Below are positions 17,600 to 28,254 of a stretch of 64,000 nt of DNA, piece after piece (position 1 is the stretch's first letter; each line of letters begins with the position of its first letter). The stretch is from Plutella xylostella. Its lineage: Eukaryota; Arthropoda; Insecta; Lepidoptera; Plutellidae. The DNA is taken from positions 9,300,001-9,364,000 of the forward strand of contig NC_064009.1 of NCBI RefSeq assembly GCF_932276165.1. Reading direction: 5' to 3'. Made by a program: the position numbers and the translations under genes. Below the pieces are notes generated by a model. It made no database searches and had not been told where the DNA came from. It was given only the letters and a program-made list of their open reading frames with translations.

Positions 17600-20205
17600 C
17601 CGGGAGCGGACGCGTAATGACGATGCACTCCGAACCAATTACAACGCGATTGTTCCAAGTTTAAATTTGAATTAGATTTGTTAGCTCGCGTGTTTTGTTT
17701 GCGGGTGTTACATTTTTGGGGAATGTTTGGAAAGGTTAATTGAAAATTTTTAGTAGCAAGAAGTTTGGTTCGGAAATGAAAGTTCGCGGTTAGGTCCTTT
17801 TTGGTAAATAGTAAATGGAAGTGTAACATTTTTCAATTACTACTATTTTGATCTATACAAAAACGCGAACACAACAGGCGATCCAGAATAAAGGCGTCAT
17901 TCACAAATGTTATTTTTAAATCACGTCTGACGATGACTGAAAAAAATTGTGACGGATGTGTTTTATTCCGTGACGGATGGCGATACGGCCGGTCACGTTT
18001 TATATATATTGAAACTGTTGTTGGGACGTGACAGCGCAATCGTTCCGGTGAAAGGTCATTTTTTGTGCTGGCAACACATATGTGTGTAGAGAATAACAAA
18101 AAATAATTTTAATTATCGGTCTGGGCTGTATTTGCTAGGAATAACACATTTATTCAATACTTGAAAAATATCAATTTCATTTGTACGAAAGAAACATAAA
18201 TGAACGCCCATTATTTTAAAACCATAAAACAAAGTAATTAAAATTTTATATCTACACGAATAATGTTGAATCAACAGCGAAAACTATTGAAATATCATAA
18301 AAGATCCGAATAAAATATGACAAGTACTGCCGTAAAACGGACGGTGGGGAAATAAAGTGAAAGAAAACAACAAAGGGAAAATATAGCCCGAAATTGTTGA
18401 TTCATTATGCAACGAACCAAAATCGTTGGGTTATTAAGCGAGTATGGATCAACGGTGGACTTGGGTGACGCGAAATGACTAATGGAGAATCATTTTGTAA
18501 CATTCATGTCTCTATATCGATAGCGGCATTTTGTGAGTTTACTTAATTTATATAATAACAAACAAAAAAATTTGAATGCACCATAAACAAATTGATTCTT
18601 TGAAATGTTATTTACCTTTACCATATTGATGATTATTAAACATATTGGTAAATAATGGTGTTCAACATTTAACGATTCGAATGAAATTTGAGAAAATAGC
18701 CACGCATGTATCGCAATCATATTGCCAATAACTGGCATTTACCACAGAAAATGGCTGACATCGCTTAAAAACAAGCCATTTACACAGAAAATCTGAAATT
18801 TAACTGTAAATCAAGTGAAATCATAGGGTCATCGCAAATTGTCGACGCAATGTACAACAGATATTGAACAATTTATTTTCCTCTCGTAATAAAGTCGTTT
18901 TACCATAATTTAAGTACCAGTCAGGAATTAAACGCAAATATATGAATAACATTTTCATAAATGTTAGTATCGCTGTTGTTTCTATATTTAACTATAGGCA
19001 AAAAAAACAGAATGTCAGTAAAGAGAGATTGATAAAGAATTTTAATACACTAGACATTGCAATCAAGCCTAGCCCAACCCTAAACCAAGTCTGCAACACA
19101 CTAAAAGCACGTCACCCACAAAATTCTAGTTAAAAAATTAATTAAAGAGTGTGGAAAAAGGAAAATAATTCCCGCTTCCGCCAGGGATGAGCCGGAAAAA
19201 AAAGATAAAGCCACAGAATACAACGGAAAATTGACGTCGGTAATCCGACATCTCGCGGAGAAATTGGAATCTGTGAGATTTACAACACCGAGTGGCCCGT
19301 AGCCGCCGCCGATACACGAAATAACCTGCCAGAAAACCACCGAAATTTAACTCTACAAATTTGTTATACTATTGTAAGCCGAAACGTATGCGTTAGCTGA
19401 TCATTCTGAACAAGTTTAGTTCTGCCTGTTTCACGGGAAACACCGGAAATCGCGGGAAGAAATACTTCTAGGTAGGGCATAAGAAAATCACCACCTTCTA
19501 GTAGAAGGATGATGGTATATCGTTATACTTTTGGCGTAGCCAGTATTGACTACGGCGCGGCGTAGCAAGTATTGGCTACGAAATCGTAGCAACCATAAAT
19601 ATGTTTCATGTACGCGTTTTATATTTGAACCAGGATCAGTATAAAAGAAGCACAGTTCCCTAACTAAACGTTATTTAGACAAGGAAATTAGGTAACCTAC
19701 TTGGTCAATAGTAGAGGATACTGCATAAATCGGACGCTCCCAAAAGCAATATTGTATCGTTTCATTATTCATTATGCCCAATACAGTTAATCGGCACGCG
19801 CATACCGCCGCTTGCCGCCAATTTATGACAATAATCTGGTCTTGTCCGCCCGAAACCGGTTTAAACCGCATAGAAGTGGATTGCGGTTTTAAAAGATTTA
19901 TTAATATCGCAAATTAAATGCGGAACCCGGCTAGGCTTTGCCGTTTGATATATTTCGCTTAAAATTGGCATGTTTATGGAAGGGACACCGTACATTTTAA
20001 TTAGGTAGCGTAATGAATTAACTGTATTGTTACACAGATTTGAGATACAGTGTACGTGATATTCATGATTAATTATATGAAAAACATCTATGTTGTCACA
20101 TTGAAAAATTATGCAAAAAAAACGAAAAGTTCGAATCCAAACGAAGGGAGCGTCGCAATCGAAACGGCCAGCATCTGCAACAGAAGAACGCTCAGACACA
20201 CACTT
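17600..20205. other. Noncoding AT-rich stretch
   Basis: Apart from the tandem repeat at 19531-19595, I see no exon or mobile-element terminus here. Several open frames of 60-110 codons on the minus strand are chance frames with no domains. Confidence 0.4.
19531..19595 (+). repeat. CGTAGCCAGTATTGGCTACG tandem/inverted repeat
   Basis: Two adjacent units, GCGTAGCCAGTATTGACTACG and GCGTAGCAAGTATTGGCTACG, are followed by a third partial AATCGTAGC. Each unit is itself palindromic, GTAGCCA with TGGCTAC, and could form a small hairpin. Confidence 0.6.
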
Positions 20206-20207
20206 AC

Positions 20208-20430
20208 GAGTTAGATATCGTATAAAAGGGTCTCCGGTCTCGTTGGCGCCGGGCGCGCGGGGGGAGACGGCGGGGGTGGTGGAGGGGGTCGGCAGGTCCG
20301 TCTCTTCGGTCTCCTCCGAGTCTTCTGTTGAAAGTGTCCGAGTCAGCTCGCGCGCGGTTGTCGTATTTTCGCGAGTTTCGTTTGGATTTTGTTTGTGGAC
20401 TCGTTTCGTTTGGATTGTTTTTTTGGTTTG
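20208..20430 (-). other. Candidate noncoding 5' leader exon, CpG-rich
   Basis: On the minus strand about 220 nt run from a C/A-rich start (CAACAAACCAAAAAAACAAT) into a GC-rich stretch and end at ACTC|GTAAGT, a strong donor (GT at 20207-20206). There is no ATG anywhere in it, as expected for a 5' leader. One frame is open across it (LPTPSTTPAVSPRAPGANE) and its phase would fit the LAR Ig1 exon, but it lacks a start codon and a signal peptide. An alternative is a GC-rich regulatory island. A TATAAAAG on the plus strand at 20221-20228 could instead point to a promoter on the other strand. Confidence 0.35.
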
Positions 20431-20958
20431 TTGTGATGCGTTTTTTTATGTTATTTTTATTTAAAATTAAGTTTGGTTAATACATAAATACCCTAATATC
20501 CATAAGCACCACTCGTTATTCTTACAAGAAGACTGTTGCTTATGAATTTACATGAACAATATAACATGAACTCGTATCAAACAATAGAAGACTATTTAAT
20601 TTATATTTACCACACATGAAGAATATCATATTTACAGGCATACCTACTCATTGTTACACACAAACTCATAAGAAAACAACAACACATAGTAGTCTACGAA
20701 ACACTACAAGTTAGTAGAGCCAACACTTACTTTCTAGAAAGGAAGATTACATAGCAAAGTTTAACAACACGCTCGGAAAGGGCTCAATAAATCAACCCTT
20801 TGTTGTAATGTATCGGGAAATAACGCACTCGCGCCCCACTCCTTCAGCAATCATAAATAAATATATCTGAGTTTAACGTCTGAGGTACACCGCGAGCGAT
20901 TAAAGTGAAGATTCTATTTTTTTAACGAATAATTGTAGGCAAGCTATTGGAAGATATT

Positions 20959-21203
20959 AGGTTTATAATTATGCGGAATCCAGGCAGGATCAATTTTTTT
21001 TTTCTCTTACTCCAAAAACAAGAAACAAAGAACAAATTGTTCTCTGTCAGAGAGTGACAGAACAGTTCAATAGCTAAAGCGTCCAGTTACATTTTTATGA
21101 ATAAAGGGGTTATTCTGTAACGTAAAATCGGAGTAATAGACAATCGGAGTAAGAGAAAAAAAAATGATATGATCCTACCTGGATTTCAGCATAATTATAA
21201 CCT
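20959..21203. mobile_element. 245-bp foldback MITE
   Basis: Arms 20959-21017 and 21144-21203 are inverted repeats of about 57 bp, AGGTTTATAATTATGCGGAA and its partner TTTCAGCATAATTATAACCT, followed by CAGGCAGGATCA and CTCTTACTCC blocks on both sides. Identity is about 85%. The centre is noncoding. Confidence 0.75.
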
Positions 21204-22745
21204 GCGTTATCAATTATGACACCATCTGCAAGGCACAAATACCTCATTGACTTAAATTAATAAACTCCGGAAAAGCTTCATTGACCAAGAAACAACGCAA
21301 AAGTAATCAATTTTATCATCCGAAAAACTAGACTAGAAACAGAAAGACTATTGCACGAAAAGTTTCGTTTAAATTCGCTCCCACTACGTCTATATCTTTA
21401 GTAAATATCGAAATATCGAGCCAGCATCGATAACAATAAGATTTATATCTTAGTTCTCGGCCGCGCCCGCTCCCGCCATTACTCACGCTGGGCCGATCTT
21501 TGTGAATGAACCGGGAGGTTATGAATCCATACTTCATGTGTGAGCATTATAAATGCTAAAGAGTGTTTGCTTTGTTCTTCTTTCACGCTGAAACTAGTAG
21601 GCCATTCTTTACGATCATTGGCGTGTACATTCCAGTCTGAATAATTACCAATTATTATACTATATCCCTATGTAGCAATAAATATTATATGAAAATGGTG
21701 TTTACCTTAACCGGTTAACTAAGCTTTTACTGGTTTATAAATACAAATCAAATTAGGAAACAATTATTGGAAACCGATCATTGGCGACGAATAAATTATT
21801 TGTCTCCGTAGATCTAAAGACAGAATGTAATTAAATAACTCCAATATTATTCTTTATGTATAGATAGAGATCATAAATAATAAAACCCACTTTAACAGTA
21901 TTCTCAGAACCTCTTATGATCACGAAAGTATTAAAGCTTTCAAAGGCTGTGGATAAAATGGTTTATTTATAAAGAAAAGTAGCATTTTTTGTTACTCTTT
22001 AACTAGTGGAGCAATATTAAAGATAATATTTGACGTCTACTGGATAATATAGTTCTGAGAAACTTTGTGAAGTGGTAAGGTAGAGCGCAGTTATTTTGAA
22101 CGTGAGTATAGCTATATATGATATGAAGAATAACTCTTAACCGGTTATGTGTTCTAGACTTCTAGAATGGAGACCGCGACTAGGCTAAGGGGGAACACCC
22201 TAGAGTTAGCAGGATTATGTCCAACACAATCTGCACTAATACTCGAATATGCAAGTATGAAAAGTGTATTAATATTAACCTATTCTAAATATATCAAACG
22301 CCCCTGACCTCATACGAAATTATTTAGTTATTTAATATTCAATCATATCCGACAAACGCTGTTTACTTTATAAAAAAACGTATCTAGTCTTCCCTCAGCA
22401 ATATAAAAAGTGGATTTTTCTCACGTGGCCTAATTTGTAAAGCTACCCGGCTTTATCACAAAATAAGGGGCCACATGTTACGAAGAAAACCTTGTTTCTT
22501 CAAGGCCAACTTATAAACTCACGTATGGAATTACATAAGCAAAAAAAGTCTTACATATACATTTTTTTCTATTAATTAGATCTCCTCGGAAAGGTCTTGA
22601 AAGTTGGGAAAATTAAATTCGAAGGAGATACGAAATAAAAGTTTTCTTCTTCGTCATGTCCCCTTTGGGCCGTATTACTGGGGTTATTTAATTCAATTAG
22701 GAAAAGGCGAAATAAGGTTACAATGTTTACTGTTGTTACAGTTTA
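21204..22745. other. Noncoding AT-rich stretch
   Basis: There is no recognisable exon or element end. A short segment around 22150-22240 (GAGACCGCGACTAGGCTAAG, GGGGAACACCCTAGAG) reads like an old dispersed repeat but I cannot define it. Confidence 0.35.
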
Positions 22746-22747
22746 AG

Positions 22748-22792
22748 AATAAACTAGGAAATAAATGTGTTTACATTTATTCCCTAGTTTAT
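22748..22792. repeat. Short perfect hairpin before a SINE
   Basis: ATAAACTAGGAAATAAATGTG and TTTACATTTATTCCCTAGTTTAT form a stem of about 20 bp with a one-base mismatch and a loop of about 3 nt. It directly abuts the A box of the SINE that follows. It may be a cruciform-prone insertion hotspot or the remains of a MITE. Confidence 0.6.
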
Positions 22793-22796
22793 GGAT

Positions 22797-22920
22797 AGAT
22801 GGCGCAGTGGTTAGTACTGCTCGTTGGGGCAAAGGTTCCGGGTGCGATTCCAGGCCACATAGGTATTTGTCAAATGTGGCATAGATATATGCCTGCTATA
22901 ATTATGGATTTTTCCTTTTA
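22797..22920 (+). mobile_element. tRNA-derived SINE
   Basis: The head GATGGCGCAGTGGTTAG is a pol III A box and GGGTGCGATTCCAGGCC is a B box, spaced as in a tRNA. The anticodon region does not fold into a proper arm, so this is a SINE head and not a tRNA gene. A family-specific body follows (TTGTCAAATGTGGCATAGA). The 3' end is not obvious. Confidence 0.7.
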
Positions 22921-23907
22921 CCAATATAAAACCATAAAAGTGCCCGAAGAACTCACAAGAAATAGTAAAAGAGAACTCAAGATCAGTAAAGCAATAAAGC
23001 AACAAATTGAAATGCACGTTTTAAACATAGAACAAAAATTAGCACCACATCCTGAAACTAATGACTGGCAACACAGAAAAAAGTTAAAGAAAACATAAAC
23101 CGTCGAACAATGGCTCTGGCCACAAACAAAGCGGCCGACACCTCAAAGAGGTTCTAGTCGAGAGCCGAGAAAAAACAAAGACTCCTTGAAGCGTTTGTTA
23201 CAATCTTTCTGAGACTACGTACATAGCAACTACATTATGTAGCCGGCCTTTTGATATTTGATCACCATTTCTTCCCGTATTAGAAGACAGGGTTGTGTTT
23301 TGTTATGAAAGCTGTGTTCATTATTTTATAACTATTTCTCCCCACTATATTACACCCATGACTATATTATTACGAAATGAGATACGTAAAGTTACAAGCC
23401 AGCGAGGAAAAGAAAGTATTTTATAAAGTCATAAAAATGTGCTTTCAACAAGAAATATGTTTTTCCCTGAAAGAGAGATTACGCTATAAATCTCAAACAA
23501 GCATAAAACTAAGCAGTCATTTTTCAACGCCATTAAGCAATGAATGATCAACGGGCTGCTTCTAGATCATCGCCTTGAGAAATGGCTGGTTATTGTGTAA
23601 AATGACGCTTATTGCAATAATCGTAAAGACGTGTTCAGGACCGAGACGGATATCGGAATGATGAGCTCGGTAACTTGGAGTGGAAAGCGGATGTAATAAC
23701 ATCGACTTTTTCTCGATTCTCTTTTGATTTGAAGAAATCTGTTCGATTGTGATTGCCTATCTGATAAGAATTTCATCTTAAGATATTGATGCTTACAAAA
23801 CATGTCTTTTCTGAATATTATGTCTCTGTCATGCCACAAAACATTGTATCATTTGCAATGTGTTTATTATAGTTATTTATAGTTTTCTAATCACACGCAA
23901 ATACTCT
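22921..23907. other. Noncoding stretch
   Basis: I see no gene, RNA or clear repeat. A Lys-rich frame at 22799-23098 runs out of the SINE and is not a gene. Confidence 0.35.
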
Positions 23908-23910
23908 TAA

Positions 23911-24051
23911 GGCACTTGTAATTGGTTTTTCATAATGTCTGGTTAGTGGCTACCTGTGAGATAAAATACATGCTGTCACTCTCTGTTAGTATTTTTTGAC
24001 AGTGACAGCATGTATTTTATCTCATAGGTAGCCAGACATTGTGAAACATCT
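23911..24051. mobile_element. Tourist-like MITE, diverged copy
   Basis: The inner arms AATGTCTGGTTAGTGGCTAC and GTAGCCAGACATTG, with GAGATAAAATACATGCTGTC and GACAGCATGTATTTTATCTC, are nearly identical to those of the intact copy at 48965-49105. The outer ends have decayed (GGCACTTGT on the left, versus GGCCCTGTT). TAA flanks both sides (23908-23910 and 24052-24054). Confidence 0.75.
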
Positions 24052-24335
24052 TAAATACTGACATGTATTTATAATTTTTATTGAAAAATCCATTAAAAAT
24101 CAAAAGAAAACTTATCATTTTTCACAGAATAGCCACTTCCACAAAGTGCATCGCGCACGGCTCACTTGCCTCCGCCGTCGACATTACAATGTTTTATGTA
24201 TGTGCATAAAATCACACACTGCTATTACGACGGAAATAAAAATATAATTACGAGCATAAACTTTAGGACGCTAGTGCATCAAAAGCCAGTACAGTTTAGG
24301 GTTGCCTATGAGTGCGTTATTTCAATTAGCTTTAG

Positions 24336-24447
24336 TGCCAATTTCTCCATAGTCGGTATCTAACCGACAGGGATTGATTTATAAATTAAACGTCATCTCC
24401 ATATAAAATTCATGACAGATGTGTATGCTCTTATGGAGAAATTGGTA
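24336..24447. mobile_element. 112-bp MITE, TGCCAATTTCTCCAT ends
   Basis: TGCCAATTTCTCCATAG at the left and TTATGGAGAAATTGGTA at the right are inverted repeats. Internal blocks include GGTATCTAACCGACAGGGAT and TTAAACGTCATCT. I recall this as a common lepidopteran miniature element. Confidence 0.6.
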
Positions 24448-25665
24448 CGTAGAAAGCAGGATGTGTAGGAATTACATAATTATCTAAAGCCCAATTTGAT
24501 ATTGTGAGGCCCTATGAAGAATGCTGTATCTGAAAAATGCTGTATTGGGGCCATACACTGAAATAAAGTTTTAGGTTGATTTCTTCAAATGATAAAAAAT
24601 AAATTTGTGTTATATTGGTATGCCTGTAAATTACAATTTTATACCTAATTATAATAATTATCTAACTTAAACTTAGAAATAACTTAAATCTAACAATGAA
24701 ATCTCTACGAGAACGGATGACGTAATGGCAGTAGGTACGCTTTTAAGTAATTCGCCCAGTTTTTAACTTTATTTCTATTTAATACTCTACCATAATAATA
24801 ATGGTTGTAACCCAAACATAAAAAGGTAGGTTCGTAAAACTCTTCAAAATGCTACAGTTGCTACTCAAAAATAACTCGTACTACGCAAGAAATAACGTGT
24901 AAAACTGAATAAGACAAAACGTAATAGAAGGCATGCTTTTACGTGGCATTAGCTAGTAATTTGGCTTTCAGTAAACCTTTAACGGCAAACTATTTAAACT
25001 TCAGCAAAACTGGTCATAACAAAAACTAAGAGACAAAAAATATATATGGTTCTGAAAAAAAAAATATTATTATTTTAAAGTATAATTTTATTTAAAAAAT
25101 GTTGTATATTGTTTATGAGGATTTATGCACAAATTGTAGTTATTTTAAGGTCAACAAATAATAGGCTTTCTCAAAACTGAAATATTTTATTGGAAAATAA
25201 CTACCTATAAATAAGCCTTTTTTTGTTTTAGGCCCTCAGTTTAAAAAGTAGGGTCAGTAAACAAGATGTAATTGGAGTGAAGTTTGTATACGATAGGGCA
25301 TCGTAATCGAAACATTACCGAAGCATTTTCTGAAGGCTCACTAACATCAAAAACAGACATGGACGCATAAGGATCTGTAGGGAAGGATTTCTTTAAGTAT
25401 TTAAAAAAATATATTTAAGTGAAATAATAATTATTTCGGTATTTCTTGAAAGACAAACAAAGTAATACATTAAATTTATGACACAGTTATTCATTCATTC
25501 ATTTCAAGCGTTAGAGCCAAATACGAGGTCGTTAGGCATCTTGATCATCCATTAAATACCATTAATTTATAAGTACTAATAAAGCATAAACGTTTATTAC
25601 CCGATCCATTAAAATATGACTCGCCTCTCCATTATAGTCCAACCTCAAAGGCTATACGGTTTAGC

Positions 25666-25686
25666 ACCACCGCCGCCGCCGCCGCC
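25666..25686 (+). repeat. (CCG)n microsatellite
   Basis: Six to seven CCG units follow CACCA. It could encode polyproline, but the surrounding frame lacks any other support. Confidence 0.85.
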
Positions 25687-26669
25687 CTGCTCTCATGCAA
25701 TATGTATGATAATATCCCATCCCGGGGTAGACAGAGACCAATACTGGCAACATTCAGAAATCAACCCCTCCCTGTTTGCATTCTCTCTGAATATCCACAC
25801 TCGATTTTCAAACGAACTTTTTGGAGGAGAAAGAAGAATATTTCGAATTTCAAAATTGATGTCCGGAATTCAACGGAAGCAGCCGCAACTAAAACGCTCA
25901 TTAGAGCGGAGATGGAGAGCATCGTTGTTGAACGTATTATTTGCAAATGGCTATTTGCTCAACATTCAAAGTTGGTAAGTTTCATCATTCCCTTAATATA
26001 TTTCTTATGTCGAGTCTTAAAATTTTACGGAAACAAACATAAACTTAGAGTGTACTTAGCGGTTACAAAGTTTACGGTTAGCGGGTTCTAGAGAAATCCC
26101 CGTGAATATAACTCGGATATTATTTTTTGATGTTAATGTATAAAGGGCATTTTTACAACATGAGATGCAAAGAATACTGATTCAGATTTGAGGAGACTTT
26201 TATTGGACTCCGCGCCTCAACGCATCTAGAGACATCAAAAATATTTTGTGCTAGAATGAACGCAGCCAATATAAAAAGAAATAAAACTCGCGTCTGCTTA
26301 GGCATTCAGCTAGCGTTCCTTTGCACTTCAGTAATAAAAGAACTTATCACATACAATAAAAGTGTAAAAGCGAAAAAAAAACCGAGGTATCTTGTTACAC
26401 GGAAAACGGAGTATTTTTGTATTTCGTATTCATATACTCCTCGAGTTATTATTCTAGTTTATGCCAAATAAAAAATGTGATATACATCTGTGGGAACTCT
26501 TTCACTTTTTATACTTATTTTACCATGTCAAGAAAAAATAAATTGAACGAAATACTTGTGCTGCGTAAAGGCTACATATGTGTAAATATTCACAAAAATA
26601 AGTGACTAGTTGGTTTTAAGTTCTTTCTTATATCTGTATTTGGACTTTTTTATTGGTTTTTCTGCACCT

Positions 26670-26757
26670 CCAGTAGGTTGACTAGTAGAAAATGCTTTTA
26701 GCATTAAGCCCATATTTTGTACACTTATATGTATTTTTGCAATAAAAGAATCAAATG
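26670..26757 (+). repeat. 3' end of an old lepidopteran retroelement
   Basis: The order AGTAGGTTGACTAGTAGAAA, TGCTTTTAGCATTAAG and GTACACTTATATGT, then TTTTTGCAATAAAAG matches a widespread lepidopteran element ending near an AATAAA signal. The reverse complement of the same family lies at 53493-53575. Confidence 0.6.
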
Positions 26758-27754
26758 AAAATACTTACCAGGAATATTGAAGACCACACAAAGAAACTAC
26801 TCGATATGATATTGAGCCATTGAAACAAACTAACCATATATTTTTTAAGTCGAATATGTAAGCTGGTATTCATATTATTTTGTGAAAATTTACAACACAA
26901 GTTCCCAAGAGTTATCGACATGATGAAGCTACGCTCGCGTTTCGGCGGGATGGGTTAACAGCGTTATATTACCGGAAAGACACCTGATGCTTCCTAATAA
27001 GGTGTTTGCTATCCCCCTTGACGCCAACAATCTAAATATATCCCGGAGAAAACCCGGGAAAAATTGCTTCGTCTCGTAAATCATATTCCATCATCTTAGG
27101 CGGCGGCGCAACGTAATAGATTACGATTTTTCGCGCGTGCCGCCATGCGGGTGCCTAATTGTTTAAAAAAAATAGAATCACCGAATACATTGCGGAAAAA
27201 TACAATATGGCCTATTTAGTAAGGTTCCCAAGTACATGGAGGTTGCCAACAGTGTAGAGTAGTCAAAACGAACAAACAAAATGCTTCTTTGTTTTTAAAC
27301 GAAACAATTCCATTCAGAAACGCTTTCCGAAGATTTCCCGAAGCGCGCGCAATCAGCCCACTAAACACAGAGCAGCAAAAGGATCACGAAGCTCAGAATA
27401 ACCACACAACAGTTTAGTATGCATCACAGACAACTAGACAAATGAATGTGTGCAGTGAAACGCTTAATGATCCCGAATGAAGGTGTGAAAATGTAACAGA
27501 TTGTAACGACCCATTAGTATTCCAGTGTGCTTTGAGGGAAAAAATAGCGCCACTGAGAGGTTAGCGCGGTCACTGAGTTTCGTGTTAGGGTTCTATATTG
27601 TTCTCCGAATTAACTTTACAAACGGTATGTAAGAAATAAACAGATAGTATATTTACAACGACAACTAGGTATCCTAATGGATATCGCAAATCAACTGAGA
27701 CGGAAACTGCTTTGAGGTCGTTATTTTTTTTCTATAAATAAAACACTGGCCTCT

Positions 27755-28030
27755 AACAATGAATGTCGCGGCGCGGGCCGAAACCTATAAAAAAAACAAA
27801 AGCGCGGGAAGCGAAGTCCCAATTAATATGCAGCGGGCGGCGGCGGCGCGGGCTACTAATGAAATTACCACAACAAAGCGCTTTCAGCGCTGCAGCGGAT
27901 TGCTGTGCAAATATAAACATCGAATATCGTCTCAATAGAGAATTGGGGAGATTGCAATATTACATTCACCGATCGCCGCCCATTAAAAAATTGACCGGCC
28001 TCCGATCCGACAAAGTTTACCGCCCACTTT
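27755..28030. promoter_or_regulatory. GC-rich block with homeodomain-type cores
   Basis: CpG-dense sequence (TGTCGCGGCGCGGGCCG, GCGGGCGGCGGCGGCGCG) alternates with AATTAATATGC, TACTAATGAAATTACC and CCCATTAAAAAATTG. Both strands are open for over 60 codons but neither translation has a recognisable domain. I favour a conserved regulatory block. An unrecognised exon cannot be excluded. Confidence 0.3.
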
Positions 28031-28095
28031 TCGCATGTTGAAAAACATTATTGTGCTTTTGTTCTGAGGAATTCGTACCTTCTACAGATTAAAGG

Positions 28096-28254
28096 TAGGC
28101 GTCCACCTATCGGTATCCTACACATCGGACGCATCGCATTCAGTATTCTAATAGAAATTCACACAAGTGCGTCCACTTCCTCGGCATTGCCGACGCTGTT
28201 TCTCCATACATTTATGACAACATGTTGGGTCCGATACCGATAGCTGGACGCTTA
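28096..28254. mobile_element. 159-bp MITE, GGCGTCCA ends
   Basis: TAGGCGTCCACCTATCGGTA at the left pairs with TACCGATAGCTGGACGCTTA at the right. Further in, CGGACGCA and TGCGTCC recur. TA or TTA flanks both ends. There is no coding capacity. Confidence 0.7.

Larger units (their letters stand above)
24448..28095. other. Long noncoding stretch with GC-rich islands
   Basis: Most of this 3.6 kb is unremarkable AT-rich sequence. GC-rich patches stand out at 26930-27160 (including TTCGGCGGGATGGG and GGCGGCGGCGCAACG) and at 27755-28030. Open frames at 25616-26091 overlap in different frames and show no domain. Confidence 0.35.

Noticed and set aside
20111..20464. 117-codon plus-strand frame beginning MQKKRKVRIQTK with a TATA-like box at 20221
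   Set aside because: Low-complexity Ser/Val-rich translation with no domain; it reads antisense through a block that looks more like a minus-strand leader exon.
25616..26091. Overlapping 120- and 129-codon frames with a polyproline start
   Set aside because: Two frames overlap, the translation lacks any domain, and the proline run comes from a CCG microsatellite.
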